Source: an uncultured Saprospiraceae bacterium (GTDB lineage Bacteria; Bacteroidota; Bacteroidia; Chitinophagales; Saprospiraceae). From it: a stretch of 64,000 nt of DNA. Location of the stretch: contig CALFBG010000176.1 of NCBI GenBank assembly GCA_937951685.1, forward strand, positions 27,513-91,512. Direction: 5' to 3'. Position numbers and translations under genes: made by a program. The notes below the pieces were generated by a model that saw nothing but the letters and a program-made list of their open reading frames with translations, was not told where the DNA came from and did no database searches. Shown here in pieces: positions 56,301 through 62,185 of the stretch (the first letter of the stretch is position 1; the number at the start of each line of letters is the position of its first letter).

Positions 56301-56450
56301 TCTTATTTACCGAAAGGGACTTACGTTTTTGAATATCCATTGCGGGTAAGTCATAAAGGAGATTTTTCGAATGGAATTACGACGATGCAATGTATGTATG
56401 CACCGGAATTTACGAGCCATTCGGAAGGAATTAGAATTAAAGTCAAGTAA
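50307..56450 (+). CDS. Alpha-2-macroglobulin family protein with intact thioester motif
   Basis: The 2047-residue product has an N-terminal hydrophobic segment (LLILAFTSVLILIIASIYAF, residues 4-23), a long helical N-terminal region (about 60-400), then macroglobulin-like beta domains, including an MG2-type segment with HFFLDRGIYRPGQTVFFKG. A Pro-rich stretch (NEPPPPPPAPES, near 1245) precedes the bait/A2M region (FPELLTDADGNIIVKFTMNEALTRWKFLALAHT). The thioester motif Cys1503-Thr-Glu-Gln1506 (PYQCTEQIFSRF) is intact, so it can trap proteases covalently. In many bacteria A2M is linked to a penicillin-binding protein gene (pbpC); none is here. There is no T9SS tail. It is likely anchored in the periplasm or inner membrane. 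Confidence 0.93.
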   Translation: MKNLLILAFTSVLILIIASIYAFSNTHQNENMINFNKGDYEKEWKVIEELEQKGLPKSALEKVELLYARAKKENNPSQIVKTLIYRGKYESQLEEDGLVNSIYKFEQEMEASDPLVKSILQSILAEMYTRYYQENSWRYSNRSETVDFDQKDIRTWDIRKLTNAASDLYHASLDFEAAKSIEISDFSAITTKAVNTDKLRPTLYDFLTHRALDYFINDQNYLTEPAFKFYINQEEAFAKPEVFTNFKFETKDEQSNKYNTLLLFQRLIKFHLKDKTPTALVDIDLKRLEFVHNNAVLGHKDQLYLKALEALEKEYALDPVASEIIYRRAQYHLIKGRGYQPNPEDIGKDQMKIAYDLATKGVKWQPKSYGARLCKNIINEIENKNLSLQTEKIVVPQQAFKALVNYKNLDKIYLKLIRLEEEKKFNQMNEKETVEYFNRLKAFKSWEQNLPNDGDFNPHALEIKIDELPLGKFVIVASDNARFSYDKNAISFMTVKVSQLSYMDRSEGGNTTFVVMDRSTGKPLADVEAKFYARTYNRKKDIYEEKALSTARTDTNGFVQANVSDRQNYIVKFKKGEDILSLNDNYRNYSRLRRTRKKIKTHFFLDRGIYRPGQTVFFKGMVLEYDEKRMPKIIPNKKVLVNFYDVNGQEVAKLNLSTNSYGTFNGSFIAPKTGLLGRMSISSSEGSSRKYFRVEEYKRPKFELSFEDLKGSFKLNENVEVAGFAKAYAGNNIDGAKVKYRVVRTVRYPYLPWYYRGGFNPWGSGQSQMEIANGETTTDAEGKFKVNFKALADLSIPATRQPEFNFQVNVDVVDITGETQSNQTSVRVGYVALEAGISFAEGTDIPIDQFKSLTVFTNNLNGVFTPAQGQVKLELLKSPGRVLRSRYWKAPDVFVYSEAEHNKLFPYDIYQKENDFRNWKIAETVMTKNFDSAKDKIISLDKSDWKVGHYRVTLKTKDQFGAAIEFEGFITLFDLAAAAVPGEQINFSYLPKSKVEPGEDLIIYQGSAGGETKVLFEIARNNETIRQEWLSINGIEKIQEQMKEAYRGGLSYSMHFVKFNRFFSVRERVDIPWSNKDLKISYATFRDKLSPGQKEEWQLTISGNKKDKVAAEMLATMYDASLDVFAKNDYSLTPFPSSYGIDNYSSRNFGQIRSRLIAKRWMNNQPLNINRMYRRLNWFNFNFYPSYLRSYGYLNEASAAGMAEEAEYDDGVQAAPAERKKASRPQKKLRSSPVAADRDGMNESNEPPPPPPAPESQGEDAAPKPVKVRTNLNETVFFFPELLTDADGNIIVKFTMNEALTRWKFLALAHTKDLKIGISEKEVVTQKELMVLPNPPRFFRENDEIEFTAKVSNLTKETLSGDAVLELYDALTMKPIDDLLANQQKQIQFTAKPGQSDRLAWKLKIPLGKDIQAITHRVIARAGNYADGEESTLPVLTNRMLVTETLPLPIREKSTKDFTFQALQKAGSSSTLQHHQLSLEFTSNPAWYAVQALPYLMEYPYQCTEQIFSRFYANSLATEVANSHPKVKAVFEAWKNTPALESNLAKNQELKTALLEETPWVLAAQSEAAQKKQIGLLFDLNRMAEEQASALAILVDRQQSNGGFSWFPGGRENWYITQYIVEGLGHLDRLGVRGVKKDDQTEALVKKAVSFIDGEIVQHYKKLRKRVKQAKGNLEADHLSNIAIHYLYARSFFLEYTVDGDAKTAFDYYLGQAEKYWLQKGLYQEGLIALSLQRTNRNTVAAAIVKSLKERSLNNEEMGMYWNYNRGYNWYQMPIETHALMIEVFDEVAKDNQAVNDLKVWLLKHKQTTNWKTTKATASAVYGLLLRGANWLLEDQDLEITIGGKKLDQSKIQKEAGTGYFKTTWKGAEVTPAMGTVAVRNPNSSVAWGAMYWQYFENLDKIKTFEETPLQIKKQLFKEIPSSTGPKITPVTTETALIPGDKLKVRIEIRVDRAMEYVHLKDMRAAGLEPINTISRYQWQGGLGYYESTRDAATNFFISYLPKGTYVFEYPLRVSHKGDFSNGITTMQCMYAPEFTSHSEGIRIKVK

Positions 56451-56505
56451 AGTTGTCAGATTGATATTATTATAATAATCTGAATCGTTTTAGATATAGA
56501 GTAGC

Positions 56506-56540
56506 AATCCCGAATCTTTCACCATTGAAAATTCGGGATT
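56506..56540 (+). terminator. Hairpin after the alpha-2-macroglobulin gene
   Basis: AATCCCGAAT (56506-56515) pairs with ATTCGGGATT (56531-56540). It is 55 bases after the stop and lacks a long T tract; a second weak hairpin with a T run lies near 56587-56611. Confidence 0.6.
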
Positions 56541-56735
56541 TCTGATGAAAACCATTATATATATGGAATAAATAGGCAAAAGAGCCTTTTTATTGATTTT
56601 TGAGGCTTTTTTTGGGTTAAAATGGTCATTAATCGTAATTCCTACTAGGATTGTCGAGAAAAGATGCAAATGGAGTGACTTAGTTATAGATTGCAGTATC
56701 AATTAATCATTAACGAACACCAAAAAAAATTAAAA

Positions 56736-56993
56736 ATGAAAAACTCAAAAAAACCTCCGTCGACCATCCGTCAAAATTGTGTATTAGCTAAAGTTATTAT
56801 TATTGGCAGTTTAGTCTTAGCTTGTGTAGGACACTTTTTGATGAATTTAGGTAGCTATATTGAATGGAGTGCATTTCAAACAAATGCTGATATTGGAATA
56901 TTTGTGGGAGGTTTAGTGAGTTTAACGGCTTTGTTTTTGATCTTGATGTCTATGTTTAGTTATGAGGTTAAGCATCCAGTAGCCAGTGTATAA
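56736..56993 (+). CDS. Small two-helix membrane protein
   Basis: From ATG 56736 (MKNSKKPPSTIRQNC) the 85-residue product has a basic cytoplasmic N-terminus and two hydrophobic helices: LAKVIIIGSLVLACVGHFLM and, after a short loop (NLGSYIEWSAFQTNADIG), IFVGGLVSLTALFLILMSMF. The C-terminus is short (SYEVKHPVASV). I recognise no family. Helix-loop-helix proteins of this kind are often accessory subunits or stress proteins. Neighbours give no clue: it stands between the alpha-2-macroglobulin gene and a DUF697 protein. A possible terminator, AAATGGCT/AGCCATTT (57044-57070), with a T-rich sequence follows. Confidence 0.6.
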   Translation: MKNSKKPPSTIRQNCVLAKVIIIGSLVLACVGHFLMNLGSYIEWSAFQTNADIGIFVGGLVSLTALFLILMSMFSYEVKHPVASV

Positions 56994-57043
56994 ATCGAGA
57001 AACTTTTTTTAGATTACATAGCATATATTAGTATGACTAGCGC

Positions 57044-57085
57044 AAATGGCTTTTTTACTATAAGCCATTTGGCAAGTCTTTTTTA
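57044..57085 (+). terminator. Hairpin and T-rich run after the small membrane protein
   Basis: AAATGGCT (57044-57051) pairs with AGCCATTT (57063-57070) and a T-rich stretch follows (57077-57084). Confidence 0.5.
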
Positions 57086-57219
57086 GCAAACAAGGAAGTT
57101 AATTTAAGAAGTTGTTTAAAACTGCTACTTCTCAACTGCTTTTCGAATTATTAAACAATGTCTAGCTCAACTTCATGAAAAAGAAAAAAATATTATTCCG
57201 ATTTTTAAAAAATAACATT

Positions 57220-57936
57220 ATGAGTAAAGGAAAAAGTGAACGATCAAAACACGCAGATACGATTATTCGAAATCACGTGATTTGGTCAATGGGAGCAGGC
57301 TTAATTCCCGTTTTGATTGCGGATATTTTTGCAGTGAGTGCTTTGCAATTGGACATGATTCGACAACTTTGTAGAACCTATGATCTCAACTTTCAGGAAA
57401 CACAAGGGAAAGCAATTGTGACTTCTTTAACGAGTACCACCTTGGCTCGACTAGGAGCAGGCAGTATCATTAAATTGATTCCGGGATTAGGATCTGTCGT
57501 CGGTGGCGCAACGGTTTCTGTCTTTGCGGGAGCTTCAACTTACGCTTTAGGAGAAGTATTTAAAAAGCATTTTGAATCTGGTGGAACGATCCTAGACTTC
57601 GATCCTGATCGCTTACGCAAATACTATAAAGAGAAATTTGAAAAAGGAAAAACCGTAGCCAAAGATTGGAGCAAGGAAGAACCGACGGTGATGAGGGATG
57701 ATGAAGCTGCTTTTACCGTAGCAGAAGAACCCACTAATCAAGCGACCACGCCACCTGCCGCCGCCGCCAAAACGGATCCAGCACCTACGAGTGAGGAACC
57801 AATTGTGGTACAGCCACAAGTGGAAGAAAAAGATGTATTGGCGAAGCTTAAAGAAATTGCTGCGCTTCGGGATCAAGGTATTCTTTCCGATGAGGAATTT
57901 GATCAAATGAAGCGCAAGCTTATTGATGAATTCTAG
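57220..57936 (+). CDS. DUF697-type membrane protein with C-terminal SHOCT domain
   Basis: I take ATG 57220 (MSKGKSERSKHADTIIRNH); an in-frame ATG at 57175 would add 15 residues. The 238-residue product has a DUF697/YcjF-type domain: IRNHVIWSMGAGLIPVLIAD, QLDMIRQLCRTYDLNFQ, two hydrophobic stretches (TLARLGAGSIIKLIPGLGSV and VGGATVSVFAGASTYALGEV). A Pro/Ala/Thr-rich linker (about 175-205) leads to a SHOCT motif, LAKLKEIAALRDQGILSDEE, and FDQMKRKL. Both parts are known in uncharacterised membrane-associated proteins, so the function is not known. It is monocistronic; the recurring motif lies at 57108-57121 on the opposite strand upstream. Confidence 0.8.
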   Translation: MSKGKSERSKHADTIIRNHVIWSMGAGLIPVLIADIFAVSALQLDMIRQLCRTYDLNFQETQGKAIVTSLTSTTLARLGAGSIIKLIPGLGSVVGGATVSVFAGASTYALGEVFKKHFESGGTILDFDPDRLRKYYKEKFEKGKTVAKDWSKEEPTVMRDDEAAFTVAEEPTNQATTPPAAAAKTDPAPTSEEPIVVQPQVEEKDVLAKLKEIAALRDQGILSDEEFDQMKRKLIDEF

Positions 57937-58039
57937 TCAATAATAAGTACTACTTAATTTGCTCAGGTTTCAAGATGGCGATTGCTATTTTGAAAGTTGA
58001 GCATTTTTTTTTGAGTGGGTTTTAAAGTTGTGATTCCTC

Positions 58040-58636
58040 ATGAAAAATAACATGGCACTAGTTCTTTGCGTTGGGTTTTTACTTTTTTTTAGTTGTTTTT
58101 CCACTAAGCCTAAACCAAACTTGCAGCGAATACCTGCTACTCACTTTCAACTGCGAAGTTTGGAAGCGATTAACCTTAGTGAAGACATGAGTCCCGTCAG
58201 TACCAAAGCAGATGAGGTACTTTTGCAAGTAGATTTGGTGAAAAGAGCAGCTACCAAGTTTGAGTGCAAAACGATTTTACAAAGTAGCTTTGACTTTTCG
58301 GAGGAGAGACGGACGGTTGAGCTTAATTTAGGGAGTAAACTCCTCGCGGCAAACGCAGATTATCTCGTTTTTTCGCTGGTAGAATTAGATGAACGGAATA
58401 GTCAAGCGAAAGTGCAGCAAGTATTGGAAACAGGGGTAACGCAAGGTTTGTTTTTATCGCAGGCGCATTTTTTTCAGCTTGACACGCTACTCGGGGACGA
58501 CGATTTTCTGGGGATGCAATTTCTGGATTTATCAAAATCACACTTTGTTGGCGATTATTATTTGACGATCGCTGGGCGGCAACTTTTTGATAAATTCGAA
58601 TACCGAATTCATTATCAATTGACGGATCCTCAATAA
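58040..58636 (+). CDS. Hypothetical lipoprotein
   Basis: The 198-residue product starts with MKNNMALVLCVGFLLFFSCF, a lipoprotein signal with a Cys at position 19 preceded by FFS, an acceptable lipobox. The mature part is a mixed alpha/beta domain of about 175 residues (RIPATHFQLRSLEAINLS, VLLQVDLVKRAATKFECK, FQLDTLLGDDDFLGMQFLDL). It has no recognisable motif. It probably sits in the inner face of the outer membrane or in the inner membrane. It converges on the next gene with only 43 bases between the stops. Function unknown. Confidence 0.65.
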   Translation: MKNNMALVLCVGFLLFFSCFSTKPKPNLQRIPATHFQLRSLEAINLSEDMSPVSTKADEVLLQVDLVKRAATKFECKTILQSSFDFSEERRTVELNLGSKLLAANADYLVFSLVELDERNSQAKVQQVLETGVTQGLFLSQAHFFQLDTLLGDDDFLGMQFLDLSKSHFVGDYYLTIAGRQLFDKFEYRIHYQLTDPQ

Positions 58637-58679
58637 CTCATTCGGCTAGTGCAGCTAGAACATTATCGTCCATGTTCAT

Positions 58680-59387
58680 TTAGTTTGCATTAAAATAAAT
58701 TGGTAAATTAAAACAGGGCTCTTTGAGCAAAACCTTTCTTTTGAATTCAAATTTCCGTTTGGGATCGCTTGCCTTTAAGTCTTTACGAATTCCCACAACC
58801 TTAACTTCGTGTCTGCCAAAAGGCAACTTCTTGCTAATGGTACCAATATCGCCGCAAATTCTTTCTTTCTCGAATCCCTTTTTCAAGCGCCCTTGATATT
58901 TACCGGCAATGTAGACCTTGATATCTCGAACGTGTTCTGTGACGGATTTATCCAACCAAACAGAAAGGTTTCCTGCGTCTTCTTTTCGAGGTTCAATGAC
59001 TTTTGGAGTGTTGTGATTACCGATCTCCAGTAAAACGTGTGCATTGGGCAGCAACACAAATTGTCCCTTCCAGTTTACTTTGAGTTGATTTGCGTGCGTG
59101 CGCGCATTACTGTGGATTCCCTTGACCTCAATCGTATGTTTTCCCGCGGCTATTTTTTTGGTTAAGACGCCTAACGTACCGCAAGTAGGCGTTTCCGCGA
59201 AAGATTGATGAATCATTCCTATCCATTTACCGTCAAGGTAAACTTTGAGTTCAAGCACCCGATTTGCTTCATAATTTTTGATGGATTCGTGAACCCAGAC
59301 GCAAATTGTGCCTTCGGTGTCCTGATTTTGTGCTGGTGCAATTAAATAGGTGAAACTCAGTAATAAAGTAATCATTAAGCTTAGCAT
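58680..59387 (-). CDS. Secreted protein with two copies of a PEGA-like domain
   Basis: From ATG 59387 (MLSLMITLLLSFTYLIAPAQ) the 235-residue product has a signal peptide and two similar halves. Each has VWV/VWL at its start, then LKVYLDGKWIGMIHQSF or IKVYIAGKYQGRLKKGF, then TCGTLGVLTKKIAAGKHTIEVKGI or ICGDIGTISKKLPFGRHEVKVVGI. Each half therefore looks like a PEGA-type beta domain (a strand-turn with GKW/GKY and a GKHTIEV strand). Such domains occur in surface-associated proteins. One Cys per half (TCG and ICG) could form a disulfide. A longer frame to 59447 adds another 20 residues and is less likely. Function unknown. Confidence 0.7.
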   Translation of the reverse strand: MLSLMITLLLSFTYLIAPAQNQDTEGTICVWVHESIKNYEANRVLELKVYLDGKWIGMIHQSFAETPTCGTLGVLTKKIAAGKHTIEVKGIHSNARTHANQLKVNWKGQFVLLPNAHVLLEIGNHNTPKVIEPRKEDAGNLSVWLDKSVTEHVRDIKVYIAGKYQGRLKKGFEKERICGDIGTISKKLPFGRHEVKVVGIRKDLKASDPKRKFEFKRKVLLKEPCFNLPIYFNAN

Positions 59388-59631
59388 AGGATAAATTTTG
59401 AAAATTCTAAGCAGGCTGGCAAGGTAGAAAAGGGTTTTTATCTCCACTTCTTATAAAGATAATCCGTTTTGGGGAATATTCAAAGTTTGTATATACTAAA
59501 TCTTGTTTGTTGCAGTGCTTACTACATTTATCAGCGGTTAGCATTTCTCATCAAATTCCTAAACTAAACCTTCCTTGAGTTGTTTGAAGTAGAAGTCCAA
59601 TTGACTTTCTGAATTGTAAAACAATTTCATT

Positions 59632-59766
59632 TTGAAAAAAAGAGATCTTCCTACTAAAATTTGTAAAGTGTGCGAGCGAGCTTTCACCTGGCGTAAGAAA
59701 TGGGAAAAAGTTTGGGAATCCGTATTATATTGTAGTGAAAGATGTCGTAGAAATAAGAATAAGTAG
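59632..59766 (+). CDS. DUF2256-type zinc-ribbon-like small protein
   Basis: The frame starts at a TTG (59632) because a TAA in frame lies just upstream and there is no ATG. The 44-residue product ([20 protein letters not shown] and so on) has Cys11-x2-Cys14 and a later Cys34-x3-Cys38 in [11 protein letters not shown], a zinc-ribbon-like arrangement, and matches DUF2256, a small protein repeatedly found beside cryptochrome genes. It ends one base before the ATG of the DASH cryptochrome, so it is the first gene of this cassette. Function unknown. It is too short to be found by length filters. Confidence 0.8.
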   Translation: MKKRDLPTKICKVCERAFTWRKKWEKVWESVLYCSERCRRNKNK

Positions 59767-59767
59767 C

Positions 59768-61054
59768 ATGAAGACAGGAATAGTTTGGTTTAGAAATGAC
59801 TTGCGTGCTCAAGATAATTATTCTTTGCAGCGAGCCGTCGAAGAGAATGACCGTGTAATTGGCGTCTATTGTTTTGAGCCTCGGCAGTTTGCGCAGACGA
59901 AATACGGTTTTAAGAAAACGGAGAAGTTTAGAGCAAAGTTTTTACAAGAGAGCGTCGTACAATTGCAGGCTGATTTGGCCGCTTTAAATATTAGTTTACG
60001 AGTAGCACATGGTGCACCCAAAACGATTATTCCAAGCTTAGTGAACGAGTATGCGGTGGAAAATATATATTTGCAGCGCGTTTGGACGGCAGAAGAAGTG
60101 GCGGTAAAAGATGAGCTGGCTCAAGCGCTCGACAAAAGTATGAATTGGATCGAAGCTTATGATCAATTTCTATTTCACCCCGAAGATTTAGTTTTTGCTA
60201 CGGACAATATTCCACCGGTCTTTACGCAGTTTCGTAAGAAGTGTGAGAAATACAGCTCCATTCGTGCTTGTGTGGAGCTTAGGGCTTGTGCGCCAGAAAA
60301 CTTACTTTCGACGAAATCGGAAATTCCGAGTTTATCAGATTTAGGCTTTGCGGATTTTGAGATAGATGAACGGAGTGCTTTTCCATTCAAAGGAGGAACG
60401 AAAGCAGCAGCAGCACGAATCGCACATTATTTTTGGGAAACTAAAAACCTATCTCGGTATAAGAAAACAAGAAACGGCTTGGTGGGGATTGATTACAGTT
60501 CTAAACTTTCTGCGTGGTTGGCAAACGGAAGTATTTCTCCTAGACAAATCTACGAAGCTATCAAAGCTTATGAAAAAGCGAATGGTGCGAACGATTCTAC
60601 TTATTGGTTAATATTTGAATTAATCTGGAGAGATTATTTCAAATATATTTCTTTGCAACATGGGAATTTGATTTTTCAACTAGGCGGTATTTTGCGACGA
60701 AGATATCATTGGAAAAATGATTCGACTTTAATTCAACAATGGATAGATGGAGCAACGAAGGAACCATTTGTAAATGCAAATATGATTGAATTGAAAGCAA
60801 CGGGATGGATGAGTAATCGAGGACGGCAAAACGTAGCTTCTTATTTTGCGAAGGCGCTGGAGCTGGATTGGCGGATTGGTGCGGCTTATTTTGAATCGTT
60901 TTTGATTGATTATGATGTAGATAGTAATTATGGAAATTGGATGTACGTCGCAGGGGTCGGAAACGATCCGCGAGATCGAAAATTCAATGTGCGCTTGCAG
61001 GCCAGTCGTTACGATGCGGCGGGCGTATTTCAACGTTTATGGTTGGCAGAATAA
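59768..61054 (+). CDS. DASH-family cryptochrome/photolyase
   Basis: The 428-residue protein starts at ATG 59768 (MKTGIVWFRNDLRAQDN); an in-frame ATG at 59735 overlaps the DUF2256 gene and is less likely. The N-terminal photolyase alpha/beta domain (1-130) is followed by the FAD-binding helical domain with KTRNGLVGIDYSSKLSAWLANGS, LIWRDYFKYISLQHG and WMSNRGRQNVASYF. The segment FESFLIDYDVDSNYGNWMYV and GVGNDPRDRKF near the C-terminus is the signature of DASH cryptochromes, which bind FAD and repair single-stranded cyclobutane dimers by light. It lies within a five-gene cassette with DUF2256, an uncharacterised protein, PhrB and a DUF2805-like gene. Confidence 0.93.
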   Translation: MKTGIVWFRNDLRAQDNYSLQRAVEENDRVIGVYCFEPRQFAQTKYGFKKTEKFRAKFLQESVVQLQADLAALNISLRVAHGAPKTIIPSLVNEYAVENIYLQRVWTAEEVAVKDELAQALDKSMNWIEAYDQFLFHPEDLVFATDNIPPVFTQFRKKCEKYSSIRACVELRACAPENLLSTKSEIPSLSDLGFADFEIDERSAFPFKGGTKAAAARIAHYFWETKNLSRYKKTRNGLVGIDYSSKLSAWLANGSISPRQIYEAIKAYEKANGANDSTYWLIFELIWRDYFKYISLQHGNLIFQLGGILRRRYHWKNDSTLIQQWIDGATKEPFVNANMIELKATGWMSNRGRQNVASYFAKALELDWRIGAAYFESFLIDYDVDSNYGNWMYVAGVGNDPRDRKFNVRLQASRYDAAGVFQRLWLAE

Positions 61055-61087
61055 ATTATTAAAGAAATTTTTTTAAAGTCGGTGACG

Positions 61088-62083
61088 ATGTGGTTTGAAA
61101 AATTATTTGGTTTTAGGGAGGAAAGCATTGCTCAGGTGCAGCAGCATTTAACCGTAGCCGACGGTAAAATTACTTCTAGGGTAAATGGTAAAACTTATCA
61201 GTATGGGCGTTTGGAAATACTAAGTTTGGAGGAGTTAAAAACCGCCGGTTCTACAAAAGGAGACTATCAAGGTGAAATTCAAGTGGAGGAAGTAGTAGGC
61301 AATGTGCAGCATTTACACCAAAGTGAAGCGCAGGCAGGCGCTTTTTTTCAAGCTGCCTCCCAGTTTAATTTATTGGAAATGATCAGCCCACAAGCTACGC
61401 CAGAATTAGGTGTCGGGATTTACGAAAATGATCGAACACAAGGTCCTGCTTGTGCAATCGCTTGTGGTGCAGGTACGGTTTATCGAAACTATTTTGTCCC
61501 AATAAAAGATCAAATAGGACAATCTAAAGATTTACAAATTGATTGCTTATCAGCTATTGCGAAAGCGCTTAATAATGATGAATTGCAACTTTGGGAAATG
61601 CAAAATGGGTATGCCTTACCGACCAGTGCAGAAAGTTTGCGGCGGATCGCAAGCGAAATAAAGGCATTGGACGCAGCAGGTTACGAAGCACTTAAAGGGA
61701 AATTGAAAATCGGAATCCAGTGGAATACGGAAGTAACAATGACAACGGCTAAGCATACCGTTACACAAGCTTACTGTTCTGCGTTGCCCGTTGCTTATGC
61801 TAGATTTGATGCCGAACTTTGGGAACCCTTTGCCAGGCTAGTTTTGGAAGCGAGCTACGAAGCTACGTTGTACGCTGCCTTACAGCATTTTGAGCGCAGC
61901 CAAAATCCTAAAGTTTATTTAACCTTGGTTGGCGGTGGCGCTTTTGGAAATGCGCGGAGTTGGATATTTGATGCATTAGCGGGTGCGATTAATCTGTTTA
62001 AAAATACCCCCTTGGAGCTAAAAATTGTAAGCTACGGTAAGTCAGATCCAGCGGTAGAAATATTTGTGGAGCAATGGGGCTAG
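61088..62083 (+). CDS. Conserved uncharacterised protein with macro-like C-terminus, in photolyase cassette
   Basis: I take ATG 61088 (MWFEKLFGFREES, 331 residues); the frame extends to a GTG at 61082. The N-terminal part has QAGAFFQAASQFNLLEM, a short VGIYENDRTQGPACAIACG stretch and GTVYRNYF, which look highly conserved. The C-terminal 90 residues include KVYLTLVGGGAFGNARSWIF and LELKIVSYG, a strand-Gly-loop-helix pattern reminiscent of macro domains (ADP-ribose binding), but that is only a resemblance. I recognise no family name. It lies between the DASH cryptochrome (33 bases upstream) and the PhrB gene (102 bases downstream), so it is likely cotranscribed and may take part in light-dependent DNA repair or chromophore supply. 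Confidence 0.75.
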   Translation: MWFEKLFGFREESIAQVQQHLTVADGKITSRVNGKTYQYGRLEILSLEELKTAGSTKGDYQGEIQVEEVVGNVQHLHQSEAQAGAFFQAASQFNLLEMISPQATPELGVGIYENDRTQGPACAIACGAGTVYRNYFVPIKDQIGQSKDLQIDCLSAIAKALNNDELQLWEMQNGYALPTSAESLRRIASEIKALDAAGYEALKGKLKIGIQWNTEVTMTTAKHTVTQAYCSALPVAYARFDAELWEPFARLVLEASYEATLYAALQHFERSQNPKVYLTLVGGGAFGNARSWIFDALAGAINLFKNTPLELKIVSYGKSDPAVEIFVEQWG

Positions 62084-62185
62084 TGTAGGCTTTTCATTTT
62101 TTATAGAAATAAATTTACAGTAAGTACTAAGACAAAATTAATTTAGTTCAGTGAACTACTTAAGATAAGATTAACTTGACGATAC

